A stretch of 64,000 nt of DNA from DATATJ01 sp963789075 (GCA_963789075.1 CAWBJQ010000014.1:1054001-1118000), one strand, 5' to 3'. Shown: positions 9,348-17,649, counted from the first letter of the stretch. Numbers and translations: made by a program. The notes: a model not told the origin generated them from the letters alone.

Positions 9348-10205
9348 TCACCGAATTCGAAAATCAAGCACCAGCGTCACAAGGACATCGACAGGCTCGC
9401 CGGCGAAACGTCCCGGCTCGAATCGCCATTGGCTCGCTGCCATGATGGCTTGTTTGTCGAGTCTGTCGGGGTCCAACGACCGAATGACTCGGATCTGCTC
9501 CGGGCGTCCCTCGCGCGTCACGACGAGCTCGAGGACGACTGTGCCCTGGATCTTCTGCTCCAGGGCGTCGCTCGTATAGGTCGGTCTGACTTCCCTGATC
9601 GCGCGCGGTGCTGACACCGCACCGCCCGGCCGGTAGACGCCGCCGCCAACGCCACCACCCGAACCGGCGCCCAACCCCGGCCCCTGTCCAGACCCGATGC
9701 CGGTCCCGATCCCCTCACCCACGCCGCCGCCCGATCCGGGTCCGGTTGAGGTGCCGAAGGGCACGCCGCCGGTCGGAAGACCCAGCTGGTCGACGTTTCC
9801 CGACGCGAGCGGTTTGGCATCGAGCACGAGCGCCGGCAACGACGGACGGTCGACGACTCCTCCGATTGGTATCGTCGGCTTGGCCACTCGCAATGTGATC
9901 GGATCGGATCCGATGCCTTGGGCGCGCCGGATCGGTCCGGGCTGACGGTTCCCGCCGCCGCCACCACCGCCACCGCCCGACGCAAGATTGTCGGGCGCGA
10001 TGAAGATGATGTGACTGACATCGATTGGCGCACTGATCCGCGGTGGCATCGTCGCGGCTGGCGTCGTGGATCGTTCGGCGAGCGCAACGATCAGCAAAAC
10101 CGCAAGGAGATGCAGCATGGCCGACGTCGCGAGCGGCCAGCGACTCACTGCTTGCCTGTGGGAGGCCAGGAGCGAGAGCGTTTCGACGGCGGCGATATCG
10201 AACAC
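9348..10205 (-). CDS. TonB-family energy transducer-like protein
   Basis: 285 residues from the GTG at 10205. One N-terminal membrane segment (MLHLLAVLLIVALAE) is followed by a Gly-rich low-complexity linker (GGGGGGGGGN; GSGGGVGEGIGTGIGSGQG) and a C-terminal TonB domain (RPTYTSDALEQKIQGTVVLE and ending LVTLVLDFRIR). Linkers in TonB are normally Pro/Lys-rich, so the glycine linker is unusual but occurs in acidobacterial homologues. No ExbBD genes are nearby. A GTG start about 20 codons downstream (SRWPLATSAM) is possible, and would fit the weak sigma54-like site at 10219-10233. Confidence 0.8.
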   Translation of the reverse strand: MFDIAAVETLSLLASHRQAVSRWPLATSAMLHLLAVLLIVALAERSTTPAATMPPRISAPIDVSHIIFIAPDNLASGGGGGGGGGNRQPGPIRRAQGIGSDPITLRVAKPTIPIGGVVDRPSLPALVLDAKPLASGNVDQLGLPTGGVPFGTSTGPGSGGGVGEGIGTGIGSGQGPGLGAGSGGGVGGGVYRPGGAVSAPRAIREVRPTYTSDALEQKIQGTVVLELVVTREGRPEQIRVIRSLDPDRLDKQAIMAASQWRFEPGRFAGEPVDVLVTLVLDFRIR

Positions 10206-10218
10206 ACGGAGTTATGAG

Positions 10219-10233
10219 GCAAGCCGGATACCA
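10219..10233 (-). promoter_or_regulatory. Weak sigma54-like site upstream of TonB-like gene
   Basis: Reverse strand reads TGGTAT-CCGGC-TTGC with GG-N10-GC spacing, but -24 has two mismatches and the site almost touches the annotated start, so it works only if translation begins further inside. Confidence 0.25.
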
Positions 10234-10259
10234 TAGGCCGCACGACTCGCTCACTCGCC

Positions 10260-10595
10260 TCAGAGCGCCTTCGCGGTGGTTGCCGCAGCCGGTGCGACGG
10301 ACCGGCATGAATGATCACGGTCGTAAGGCGTGCGAGCCGATATCCGCCGCGCGCACACCACCCTGACCGTTCGCCTGCGCCGTTCGACGGAAATTCCGTC
10401 GCTCGCGCGTCGATACTGCGCATCGGAGCCGCGGACCAGGAAGTTGCGCGCGACCAAGGTCCGGAGGACGAGACTGCACGTGGCATCGTCGAGCGTCCAC
10501 AGGCGCCGTGCCTGCGAGTGCGTGAGCTGAAGGCCTGGCATCTCCAGGTACTCATTTTTGATTCGAACGATGAGCGCTTCGTGAATGGTGGGCAT
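10260..10595 (-). CDS. Small hypothetical protein, possible winged-helix
   Basis: 111 residues. The first 65 (beginning MPTIHEALIVRIKNEYLEMP and containing THSQARRLWTLDDATCSLVL) have the helical pattern of a small winged-helix or HTH protein. I recall similar short conserved acidobacterial proteins of unknown function, but cannot name a family. The Arg-rich tail after about residue 65 may be an extension past the ancestral stop. Confidence 0.55.
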   Translation of the reverse strand: MPTIHEALIVRIKNEYLEMPGLQLTHSQARRLWTLDDATCSLVLRTLVARNFLVRGSDAQYRRASDGISVERRRRTVRVVCARRISARTPYDRDHSCRSVAPAAATTAKAL

Positions 10596-10752
10596 TGCAA
10601 CACCTCATCGAAGGGCGGCTGTTGATTACGGCGCGACGATGAGCCGGTCGTCGACGCGGGTCACAGCAGGTGCCGCCACGCCGCGCGCTCCGCTTCGTCG
10701 CGCCTGGCCCGGGCAATCAGGTCATCGTCTTCGTGCATCGCGCCTCCCCGGT

Positions 10753-11265
10753 TCATGCGGCGCTCGACGGCGCTCGCGCCACAGCCGCCAACGCATCCGG
10801 CCGCACGAACTCGTGCTCAGGATGCCTGACGGTCAGGACGGGGCAGGGGGCCAGGCGGACGACGCGCTCGGCGACGCTTCCCATGACCATGTGCGCCAAG
10901 GCGCCGCGCCCGTGCGTTCCCATGACGATGAGATCGATGCCGTGGTCCTTCGCGTAGTCCACAATCGTGAGCGCGGGAGCGCTCGACGTGAGCACGACCG
11001 CCTCGGTCGCCGGTCCGCTGTGGTCACTGTCGATCAACAGCGACGTGAGTCGTGTGCGCGCCGCATCCTCAATCTCCTGCTGGATCTGCGGGGACAGCGC
11101 CGAGTAGTTCTCCAGCGCGAAGGCGTTGAGGTAGATGTTCTCCGGCACGTGCAGGACGTGCAGTGTCGCGCCGAACCGCTCCGCCAGGGCCCGCCCGTAG
11201 GCGATGGCCGTGTCGGCGGCTTCTCCGAAATCGGTCGGAATCAGGATGTTCTTGATGGCGATCAT
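10753..11265 (-). CDS. Universal stress protein (UspA family)
   Basis: 170 residues from MIAIKNILIPTDF. The Usp fold is complete, with the ATP-binding motif GTHGRGALAHMVMGSVAERV, so this is likely an ATP-binding Usp. I use the Met at 11265 because the preceding 16 codons look non-coding. Its upstream region has a near-consensus sigma54 promoter and two TGGGGA motifs, placing it in the proposed sigma54 stress regulon. Usp proteins of this class are typically induced by starvation or low oxygen; that role here is inference. Confidence 0.92.
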   Translation of the reverse strand: MIAIKNILIPTDFGEAADTAIAYGRALAERFGATLHVLHVPENIYLNAFALENYSALSPQIQQEIEDAARTRLTSLLIDSDHSGPATEAVVLTSSAPALTIVDYAKDHGIDLIVMGTHGRGALAHMVMGSVAERVVRLAPCPVLTVRHPEHEFVRPDALAAVARAPSSAA

Positions 11266-11305
11266 ATGAGCTCCGTTCCTGTAGAGGAGTTGCGACAGTT
11301 CCTGG

Positions 11306-11321
11306 GGCAACATGCGTGCCC
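11306..11321 (-). promoter_or_regulatory. Sigma54 promoter for universal stress protein
   Basis: Reverse strand GGGCAC-GCATG-TTGCC matches TGGCAC-N5-TTGC with exact GG-N10-GC spacing; it lies about 41 bases upstream of the ATG at 11265. Confidence 0.7.
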
Positions 11322-11367
11322 GCCCATTCGATCACTTCGGGCCATGGACGGTGCCAAACGTTCCACG

Positions 11368-11436
11368 TTTTGGGGATTCCTCTGACCGTGCACTTCGCAC
11401 GACACGAAGAATTTCGCGGCGTTGGGGAGAATTCCG
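11368..11436. promoter_or_regulatory. Two TGGGGA motifs, candidate activator sites
   Basis: TTTTGGGGATTCC (about 11368-11380) and GTTGGGGAGAATTCCG (about 11421-11436) lie about 50 and 105 bases upstream of the sigma54 -24 element, where enhancer-binding proteins usually bind. The second also abuts a response-regulator fragment. Confidence 0.35.
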
Positions 11437-11439
11437 CAC

Positions 11440-11520
11440 GAGCGGGTCCCCCGCACGATTCTGGTGGCCGACGACGAGCCGCTGATTCCCTGGTCGCTGA
11501 GTGTGGTTCTTTACGAGGCC
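11440..11520 (+). pseudogene. Response-regulator N-terminal fragment
   Basis: Plus strand encodes ERVPRTILVADDEPLIPWSL then SVVLYEA, the first beta strand, acidic pocket and first helix of a receiver domain close to those at 20781 and 21306. It stops at the 3' end of the LOG gene and has no phospho-acceptor region. Confidence 0.65.
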
Positions 11521-12323
11521 GCGCGATTGGCAGCCGGCGTCTCGCCGAGCCACCGCCACGGCTTGGGTTCGCGCGTGGCGCGCAGTCCAAATCGCTCGAT
11601 CGCATTGCGGCGCAGGTGGCGCGCGGCTTCGTCGAGATCGTCCGTGACGAGCAGGAGATTCAAATCGTCCGCCGAGATCGTGTGATCCATCGCCATCCCG
11701 TGAAGCAGGGTCACGAGCGGCTGCCAATACGACCGCCCAATCAACACAATCGGGAAGCCTTCGATCTTCCGTGTCTGGACGAGCGTGAGCGCTTCGAACA
11801 GCTCATCCATCGTCCCGATCCCTCCGGGTAGCGCGACGAACGCGTAGGAGTATTTGAAGAGCAGCACTTTCCGGACGAAGAAGTGCTGGCAGGTCACGGA
11901 CCGATCGAGGTACCGGTTGGGATCCTGTTCCTCGGGCAGTCGGATGTTGCAGCCGACCGAACGTCCGCCGACGTCCTTGGCGCCGCGATTGGCGGCTTCC
12001 ATGAGGCCAGGTCCGCCGCCGGTCATGACGGTGAATCCGAGCTCGCTCATGCGGCGCCCCACCTCGCGCCCCAGCGCATAGTACGGATGCTGCTCGTCGA
12101 ATCTCGCGGAGCCAAACACCGTAACGCACGGACCCACGAAGTGCAGCGTCCGAAATCCCCGGATGAAATCACGGACCGTCTGCAGCACCAGCCACAGCTC
12201 TCGACGGCGCGAGTGCGGTCCTTCGAGTAAGACCCGATCCGCCAGCGCATCGTTGCCGGCCTTGGATCGGGCTCCGGCCGGAGCCTGAGAGAGCGGCGAG
12301 GCCAACGGCCTAGCCCTCCCCAT
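11511..12323 (-). CDS. LOG family protein (TIGR00730, Rossmann fold)
   Basis: About 270 residues. Contains the LOG-family signatures VTVFGSARF, MTGGGPGLMEAANRGA and ALPGGIGTMDELFEALTL. Characterised members hydrolyse nucleoside 5'-monophosphates, including cytokinin ribotides, to the base and ribose phosphate; the long N-terminal extension places this one in the larger LOG-like group whose physiological role is less clear. The start is ambiguous between 12323 and 12344; the chosen start overlaps the end of the small upstream gene by 14 bases. Confidence 0.85.
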   Translation of the reverse strand: MGRARPLASPLSQAPAGARSKAGNDALADRVLLEGPHSRRRELWLVLQTVRDFIRGFRTLHFVGPCVTVFGSARFDEQHPYYALGREVGRRMSELGFTVMTGGGPGLMEAANRGAKDVGGRSVGCNIRLPEEQDPNRYLDRSVTCQHFFVRKVLLFKYSYAFVALPGGIGTMDELFEALTLVQTRKIEGFPIVLIGRSYWQPLVTLLHGMAMDHTISADDLNLLLVTDDLDEAARHLRRNAIERFGLRATREPKPWRWLGETPAANRAAS

Positions 12324-12504
12324 CTTCAGTTGCCACGGCAGCATCTCGTTCGAGCCGGGCGGAGATGCCGCTGTCGTCGCTACACCGAAGATGCAATTGC
12401 TTCTGAACGGCGTAGATGGCCATGTCGAACACAAACGTCACGGTTCCGCGGTCACAGCGAATCTCGTGTAATCGGCCAGGCCGTCGATCGGACGCGTTTG
12501 TCAT
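12310..12504 (-). CDS. Small hypothetical protein
   Basis: 64 residues starting MTNASDRRPGRLHEIRCDRG, with a hydrophobic middle (TVTFVFDMAIYAVQ). No family recognised. It lies directly upstream of the LOG gene on the same strand and overlaps its start, which argues for a translated leader or partner gene. No strong ribosome-binding site is visible, so support is limited. Confidence 0.35.
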   Translation of the reverse strand: MTNASDRRPGRLHEIRCDRGTVTFVFDMAIYAVQKQLHLRCSDDSGISARLERDAAVATEDGEG

Positions 12505-12614
12505 GTGTGGCGTGCGAACTGCAAATGGCCGGCCATTCAAAGAATGCGGCGCGCGCCGGTGCGGTGATCATCGTGGCACGATGGCGAACCACTTGCCGTG
12601 GGAAATGTTCCACA

Positions 12615-12634
12615 ATCCGCGAAAAAATCCCCAC
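12615..12634. promoter_or_regulatory. TCCCCA motif at 5' end of a receiver fragment
   Basis: AATCCGCGAAAAAATCCCCA has the same A/T-rich block plus TCCCCA seen near other sigma54 promoters, but the nearest sigma54 site is about 270 bases downstream, and it overlaps the receiver remnant. Confidence 0.2.
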
Positions 12635-12860
12635 GGCTTCGCGTCTTGATCGTTGACGATGAGCCGTTGATCCGCTGGTCGTTGGCCGAGACGATGGCTG
12701 ATTGCGGCCATGTCCCATTCGAGGCCGGCGACGGCGGCTCCTCACTCGAATGGCTGCGCGACAACGGCTCGCGCGCAATGTCGTGCTCCTCGTTTACCGG
12801 CTGCCGAACTCGAACGATACGAGCCCGTGCTCCAGGCCCGCGCGTCGGCTCGCCGCTGAA
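12628..12860 (+). pseudogene. Response-regulator fragment with lost phospho-acceptor
   Basis: One frame gives RLRVLIVDDEPLIRWSLAET and EAGDGGSSLEWLRDNGSRA. After a frame change another gives VVLLVYRLPNSNDTS, where the family normally has VVLLDY: the phospho-acceptor Asp is Val. Frameshift plus lost key residue indicate genuine decay, not sequencing error alone. It is closely related to the intact receiver protein at 20781-21212. Confidence 0.7.
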
Positions 12861-12901
12861 CCCCGTCATTCTCCGTTCGACTCCACCACGGCGTGTCCCG
12901 A

Positions 12902-12917
12902 TGGCACGTGACCTGCT
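12902..12917 (+). promoter_or_regulatory. Sigma54 promoter upstream of small membrane protein/arfB-like genes
   Basis: TGGCAC-GTGAC-CTGCT has a perfect -24 element, GG-N10-GC spacing and one -12 mismatch. The predicted start site is about 35 bases before the ATG at 12964. Confidence 0.6.
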
Positions 12918-12963
12918 TCAGCCCATCGACAACAGCGCATTCATAGAACCGGAGCGCAGGGCC

Positions 12964-13104
12964 ATGGCCAATCAGCTCGTCGCCGCACTCTTCGTCGTCA
13001 GTCTCGTGGCGCCTGTCGTCGCCGTCCTCGCGGGACTCCTCGCCCTCGCCTGGCAGGCGCCGCGCGCGCGAGTGGAGCATCGCAGCGTCACCGCTCGAAT
13101 CTAA
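12964..13104 (+). CDS. Small single-pass membrane protein
   Basis: 46 residues, MANQLVAALFVVSLVAPVVA then a second half of the membrane helix and a basic tail. A GGAG ribosome-binding site lies about 11 bases upstream, and a near-consensus sigma54 promoter about 50 bases upstream. An ATG at 12901 would extend it, but that overlaps the promoter. Unknown function; its context is that of a stress-induced membrane peptide, as for the small protein at 19679. Confidence 0.5.
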   Translation: MANQLVAALFVVSLVAPVVAVLAGLLALAWQAPRARVEHRSVTARI

Positions 13105-13152
13105 TCGGACTGTCCGCTCGAACGAGCGAGGCATTTTGTCTGAAGGTATCCC

Positions 13153-13569
13153 ATGTTTCGAATTACCGACACCATCTCGCTGGCCGATCGTGAAATTCAT
13201 GAACGCTTCGTCCGCGCCGCCGGCCCGCGCGGGCAGAATGCGCGCAACGAGGCGACGGCCGTCGAACTGCGCTTCGACGTCGGAGCATCGTCCCTGGCAC
13301 CCGACATGCGGGCGCGCCTGATGGCGCTTGGCGGCAGGGCCATCAAGGCCGACGGCGTGTTGGTCGTCGTGAGCCGCATCCATCCGTCGCAGGCGCAGAA
13401 CCGACAGGCTGCGCGGAGGCGATTCGTGGCGCTCGTCGCGCGGGCGGCAAAGGCTCCGGAGCTGCGGAAGCCGGCGAGCCCCGACGCGGCGGAACGCCGG
13501 CATCGCCGAGCCTCGAAGGAATTCCACAGCGCGGTGAAGCGAGGGCGCCACGGTCCGATCGCGCGGTGA
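13153..13569 (+). CDS. arfB: ArfB-like peptidyl-tRNA hydrolase (ribosome rescue) with altered GGQ
   Basis: 138 residues with the ArfB/YaeJ plan: the catalytic-loop region GPRGQNARNEATAVELRFDV, GASSLAP, then SRIHPSQAQNRQAA, and a basic Arg/Lys tail (KEFHSAVKRGR) that in ArfB enters the empty mRNA channel. ArfB frees stalled ribosomes by hydrolysing peptidyl-tRNA with a GGQ motif. Here residues 26-28 are Arg-Gly-Gln, so the first glycine is replaced by arginine. The basic tail and flanking helices are intact. It may be impaired in hydrolysis or be a paralogue with another role. Confidence 0.8.
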   Translation: MFRITDTISLADREIHERFVRAAGPRGQNARNEATAVELRFDVGASSLAPDMRARLMALGGRAIKADGVLVVVSRIHPSQAQNRQAARRRFVALVARAAKAPELRKPASPDAAERRHRRASKEFHSAVKRGRHGPIAR

Positions 13570-13594
13570 GCTGAGAAGATTCGAGAAGAGGCCT

Positions 13595-14359
13595 ATGACC
13601 AAGATGCCGCTCACCCGATTCGCTGGCCGCGTTCTGATGTTCGGCGCCGGTGCTGGTGCGGCCGCGTATGCCGCGTACGCCTCGGCCGTCTGGCTCGGTT
13701 ACGGGCAGGTGCGAACGGCCGTCGGCGATGAGCAGGATCACTGGCTCGATCGGTTCATGCCGACCTACGACGTCGTCGAACGACACCGCATCGACGTCGC
13801 GGCGCCGGCCGCGATGGCGTTTGCCGCGGCATGCGATCTCGATTTGCGGCAGTCGGCGATCGTGCGAGCGATCTTTCGCACTCGCGAATTGATCATGGGG
13901 AGCACGCCGGGAGAGACGTCGCATGCGCCCGCGCTCGTGGACTGGGCCAAGAGCCTCGGGTGGGGCGTGCTGGCCGAAATTCCGGGCCGTGAAATCGTGT
14001 TCGGCGGCGTCGCCCAGCCGTGGGATGCCGACGTCGTCTTTCGGACGATTCCCGCCGATGCATTCGCCGCGTTCAACGAGCCAGACCACGTCAAAATTGT
14101 GTGGACGTTGCGGGCCGATCCGACGAACGAGCACCATGCCATCGTTCGTCATGAGACCCGCGCCGTGGCGACCGATCCGGGCGCCCGGCGGAAATTCCGT
14201 CGGTATTGGTCCGCATTTGCCGCCGGCATCACCGTGATCCGACGCGTCGCGTTGAAGCGCGTCAAGGCAGACGCCGAGCGGCGCGCCCGTCACGGCGATC
14301 TGCACGCGAGGGATCGATTCGATGCGGTATCGACGGGCGACCTTGACCCGGAGTGTTGA
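13595..14359 (+). CDS. SRPBCC-like protein with N-terminal membrane segment
   Basis: 254 residues. The N-terminal segment (AAYAAYASAVWLGYGQ) may anchor it. The remainder (MPTYDVVERHRIDVAAPAAM, REIVFGGVAQPW, VKIVWTLRADP, ETRAVATDPGARRKFRRYW) has the strand/helix spacing of START/polyketide-cyclase-like (SRPBCC) ligand-binding proteins. No catalytic assignment. It lies 25 bases after arfB and overlaps the region before the HdeD gene, suggesting one transcription unit. Confidence 0.65.
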   Translation: MTKMPLTRFAGRVLMFGAGAGAAAYAAYASAVWLGYGQVRTAVGDEQDHWLDRFMPTYDVVERHRIDVAAPAAMAFAAACDLDLRQSAIVRAIFRTRELIMGSTPGETSHAPALVDWAKSLGWGVLAEIPGREIVFGGVAQPWDADVVFRTIPADAFAAFNEPDHVKIVWTLRADPTNEHHAIVRHETRAVATDPGARRKFRRYWSAFAAGITVIRRVALKRVKADAERRARHGDLHARDRFDAVSTGDLDPEC

Positions 14360-14394
14360 TGTGCGGCGACGATAGGGACGGAATGGAGGATCAC

Positions 14395-14940
14395 ATGGCA
14401 GACGGAATTGCGGCCAACGTGCATCGGGCCACGTCGTGGTCCATCGGGATCAGCATTCTGATGGTTGCGGCGGGCTTCGCGGCGATTCTCGTGCCGACGA
14501 TCGCCGGCCTCGCCGTCACCGCGACCGTCGGATGGTTACTGATCTTCAGCGGCGCGTTGCAGCTGGCGTTCGCCTGGCGCGCCGGACACGCGAGCGGCAT
14601 GGTCTGGCAGATCTTGATTGGCGCCGCGTACGGCGCGATCGGCTTGTATCTGATCGCACGTCCCCTGGTCGGTCTGGCGTCGCTGACGTTCGCGGTCGCC
14701 CTCTATCTGCTCGTTGAAGGCACGCTGGAATTCATCCTGTCGTTCCAGCTTCGGCCGGCCGGTGGCACCGGGTGGCTGCTGGCCGACGGGATCATCACAC
14801 TCCTGCTCGCGGCGATGATTTGGGTGACCTGGCCCTCGAGCGCGGTCTGGATCGTCGGCACTCTGGTCGGGATCAAGATGTTGTTCAGCGGCATCACGCG
14901 TCTCATGATGTCTCTGGCTATCCGTCGGATCGTCGCGTGA
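14395..14940 (+). CDS. HdeD family acid-resistance membrane protein (DUF308)
   Basis: 181 residues with six predicted membrane helices in three DUF308 hairpins (for example GWLLIFSGALQLAFAW and LLVEGTLEFILSFQLRP). HdeD in enteric bacteria supports acid resistance at high cell density. The ATG at 14395 is chosen because GGAGGA ends 4 bases before it; the frame is also open from 14353. It overlaps no real gene and follows the SRPBCC-like gene closely. Confidence 0.85.
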   Translation: MADGIAANVHRATSWSIGISILMVAAGFAAILVPTIAGLAVTATVGWLLIFSGALQLAFAWRAGHASGMVWQILIGAAYGAIGLYLIARPLVGLASLTFAVALYLLVEGTLEFILSFQLRPAGGTGWLLADGIITLLLAAMIWVTWPSSAVWIVGTLVGIKMLFSGITRLMMSLAIRRIVA

Positions 14941-15080
14941 GCAATGCCGCGCCGGCGACCATGGCTCGCAGCGACGCGCGTCTCGTGAACGCTGAGACGA
15001 AGGTGTGCGACTCGGCTGATACGTCGGCGCGCGCCTTGCCGTCTGTGCGGGCGGAGCGGAGCCTCACGACAGGCGACGCC

Positions 15081-15195
15081 CCAGCGGCGGTGGTGTTCGA
15101 CAAGGTCTCGTTCGCCTTCGACGACCACGTCGTCCTTCGTGAGATCAGTTTCACGGTTCCCACGGGTGGTATGAAGATGTTGCTCGGCGCGATAT
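15081..15195 (+). pseudogene. ABC transporter ATPase N-terminal fragment
   Basis: Reads VVFDKVSFAFDDHVVLREIS then FTVPTGGMKMLLGA, the opening strands of an ABC ATPase of the MlaF/organic-solvent-tolerance type. The sequence leaves the family immediately before the Walker A glycines, at the junction with a GGDEF fragment. Confidence 0.65.
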
Positions 15196-15414
15196 CGACA
15201 TGCGGCAGGCGACGCCGCGCTGCGGTTAGTCGCCGCGGCCATTCGAAGCGGAATACGTGAAATCGATCAGGGCGCACGCCTTGGCGGCGACGAATTCGGC
15301 GTGTCGGCGCCAGGGACAGACGCGGAATCAGCGGTCATGTTGGCGGACCGTCTGCGAGCTCTGCTGGCGAGGAGCGTCAACGGTCTTCCGGCTAGCAGGC
15401 TCCGGGGTGAATGA
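15196..15414 (+). pseudogene. GGDEF (diguanylate cyclase) domain fragment
   Basis: The frame reads RHAAGDAALRLVAAAIRSGI, then ARLGGDEFGVSAPGTDAESA and ends with a stop at 15412-15414. The GGDEF signature is intact, but the first half of the domain is missing, and the piece is joined directly to an ABC ATPase fragment in another frame, as expected of a deletion junction. Confidence 0.7.
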
Positions 15415-16163
15415 TGATACGCAAGATCTTGCTCGCCTGCGGCCTCCTATCGTCGTTGCTCTACGTCGCTATGAACATCTTTGTCGCGATGCAGTGGCCG
15501 GGCTACAGCTCCGCCTCTCAAACGGTCAGCGAGCTATCCGCGATCGGCGCTCCGACTAGATCGCTATGGGTTCTGCCGGCCGCGTGCTACACCGTACTTG
15601 TGACCGCCTTCGGATGGGGCGTCTGGAAATCGGCTGGCCGAAACCGCCCTTTGCGCATCGTGGGAGGCTTGATCGTCGCCTACGGCGCCCTCGGCTTCGT
15701 CTGGCCGTTTGCCCCGATGCACCTGCGTGAAACGCTGGCAGCGGGCGGAAGCACGCTGAGCGATACCATACACCTCGCTCTGGGAAGTGTGACCGTTCTG
15801 CTCATGCTGCTGGCGATAGGTTTCGGGGCAGTGGCATTCGGGAAGCGGTTCCGCCTCTACTCTGTCGTCAGCTTGGTGATCCTCACGGCGTTTGGGGCGC
15901 TGACCTTTTTGGATGCCCCTCGGATTGGCGCGAATCTCCCAACACCATGGGCAGGGGTTTGGGAGCGTATCAACATCGGTGTGTTCCTGCTCTGGGTGGT
16001 GATCCTGGCCATGACCCTCTTGCGGGTGCAAGACAGCGCGGCCGTGACTGGTCGCCGCGGTCCGGGGCCGCCTGATACGAATCGGCGTCAGTCTTGCGCG
16101 GACCTACTTTGGAGGATAGATGCTCAGGTACGAGTACGCCGCCGCTGCCTCCGACTCGGTTAG
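15411..16163 (+). CDS. DUF998 family membrane protein
   Basis: Up to 250 residues; about 215 belong to the DUF998 six-helix fold (IRKILLACGLLSSLLYVAMN, PGYSSASQTVSELSAIGAPT). The final 35 residues are basic and overlap the convergent cytochrome gene by 60 bases, so they may be a read-through tail after loss of the original stop. A closely related but truncated copy lies at 45922. Function unknown. Confidence 0.8.
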   Translation: MMIRKILLACGLLSSLLYVAMNIFVAMQWPGYSSASQTVSELSAIGAPTRSLWVLPAACYTVLVTAFGWGVWKSAGRNRPLRIVGGLIVAYGALGFVWPFAPMHLRETLAAGGSTLSDTIHLALGSVTVLLMLLAIGFGAVAFGKRFRLYSVVSLVILTAFGALTFLDAPRIGANLPTPWAGVWERINIGVFLLWVVILAMTLLRVQDSAAVTGRRGPGPPDTNRRQSCADLLWRIDAQVRVRRRCLRLG

Positions 16164-17012
16164 ATAGCCAAATACCGGCATCCGCCCTCTCGACATCACA
16201 CCCCCGGCGCTCAAGGGAATCGGCGTGCCTTCGCGTACCTTCTGCACGAACTGGTAGAACGTCTTCTGGTGCGGCATGCTCGCCAGCGCGGGGATAATGT
16301 CGTTCAGGACCGTGGTGGGGAGCGCATTCGATGGTCCAGTGGCATCGTGACAGATATGACAGGTGCCCTTGACGATCAATTCGCCCACACGCGCGCTCGG
16401 TTCCGTGATGACGCGCTGCCGGCGCTCGGCCCCGGGCACACCTGCCATCTGGTCCAGGTAGGGCCGCAAGACGTCGATCTCCGCCTCCGAAAGATGATCA
16501 AAGGACGGCATGTTGTGGCCGCCGACCTTGAGGCGCTTCAGCAAATCGGCCTCGGTGCCAGTCGTGAGCTGGCGAATGAACGCCGGATCGGTTGGCCGAC
16601 CCATGGACTTCATCCGTTGCGTCATCCATTGAAAGGACGCGGCTTGCACCGGGCCAATGAGCGAATTGATCTCCGGCGGTGAGCCTGATCCGTCGGGCTG
16701 GTGGCACGCGCGGCAGCTGATGCGATACAGATCGAGGCCGTTCAGCACGAACGCGCCGCGGGCCGAGTTATCCGCCTGACTTTGAGGCGACGGCACCCGC
16801 GACGGAGGCGGACTCCACTGCCCGCCCCAGCCCATGCTGGATCGCTCGATCGTCAGGCCGAGGTGATGCAGCGTGCTGGGACCTTCGACCGGAGTGACTT
16901 CGATCGCGGTCGCGGTTGCGCGCTGGTCGCCGCTGGTTGCAGGGCGCGCGACGAGCCCCACACCGACGAGCAGGAGCACGCCCCAGTAGCCCACGCGAGT
17001 GCAGCGTTCCAT
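16104..17012 (-). CDS. Periplasmic di-haem cytochrome c
   Basis: 302 residues with an N-terminal signal (YWGVLLLVGVGLVARPA) and two c-type haem motifs, CRACH (in YRISCRACHQPDGSG) and CHICH (in GTCHICHDATGPS). Later Met residues in MPSF and GRMPVFGYLTE could be axial ligands, as in class I cytochromes. It is last in a minus-strand operon after the porin-cytochrome and the cupredoxin-like protein (13-base gap), suggesting electron transfer across the periplasm. Confidence 0.88.
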   Translation of the reverse strand: MERCTRVGYWGVLLLVGVGLVARPATSGDQRATATAIEVTPVEGPSTLHHLGLTIERSSMGWGGQWSPPPSRVPSPQSQADNSARGAFVLNGLDLYRISCRACHQPDGSGSPPEINSLIGPVQAASFQWMTQRMKSMGRPTDPAFIRQLTTGTEADLLKRLKVGGHNMPSFDHLSEAEIDVLRPYLDQMAGVPGAERRQRVITEPSARVGELIVKGTCHICHDATGPSNALPTTVLNDIIPALASMPHQKTFYQFVQKVREGTPIPLSAGGVMSRGRMPVFGYLTESEAAAAYSYLSIYPPK

Positions 17013-17025
17013 GGCTCGTGTTCCC

Positions 17026-17649
17026 TCAGCGGCTCAGCACGAAATCGATCACGGCCGGCTTGGCGCCGTCGACCGTCACCGCCTTCGGCGCCGACTTCAG
17101 CTTCGCGTGCCACGCGCCGAGCGAGTAGCTGCCTGGCGGCACGTTCTCGATTCTGTAGTGGCCGTCCTTTCCGCTCACCGCGTAGAACGGGTTCTGCAGT
17201 ACGACGACGTAGCCTTCCATCTCCGGATGGACGCGACAGAGTTGCACGTACACGCACGGCGCCTTCGCGCACGTCGCGAACAGGTGATCTTTCGTCTGCC
17301 CTTGCGGCCATGTGCCGAGGTTGTACTTCTCGTGGTCCGGCGAGAAGACATTGTGCGGCGTCGGATCGCTGTTCAGAAACCGGACCGTCGTGCCGACTAC
17401 GATCGGCAGCACGTGCGGCGTGAACTGCATCGACCGCTGGTCGATGTCGGCCGGCTTTGCAGGCGCGGGGAACGAACCGGGCGCCTGCTGAATGTAGACG
17501 ACCGCGTCAGCATTGGACGCGAGCCCGGTCGCCTTGATCGTGCCTTCGATGACACCGCCGGCCGCGACGGCGCCCTCTATCGAGACGGAACACAGTGCAA
17601 TCGCCATCAGCCCCGCGAGCACGACCGACACGCCAAATCGTCGATACAT
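17026..17649 (-). CDS. Exported cupredoxin-like/carboxypeptidase-regulatory-like protein
   Basis: 207 residues from MYRRFGVSVV, preceded by GGGGAGAATT. A signal peptide precedes a beta-sandwich with the blue-copper-like pattern DPTPHNVFSPD ... VYVQLCRVHPEMEGY (His, Cys, His, Met spaced as copper ligands), and a C-terminal carboxypeptidase-regulatory-like strand set (YRIENVPPGSYSLGAWH). Similar proteins accompany haem respiratory clusters. Likely a periplasmic copper electron carrier, though copper binding is inferred from ligand spacing only. Confidence 0.75.
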   Translation of the reverse strand: MYRRFGVSVVLAGLMAIALCSVSIEGAVAAGGVIEGTIKATGLASNADAVVYIQQAPGSFPAPAKPADIDQRSMQFTPHVLPIVVGTTVRFLNSDPTPHNVFSPDHEKYNLGTWPQGQTKDHLFATCAKAPCVYVQLCRVHPEMEGYVVVLQNPFYAVSGKDGHYRIENVPPGSYSLGAWHAKLKSAPKAVTVDGAKPAVIDFVLSR

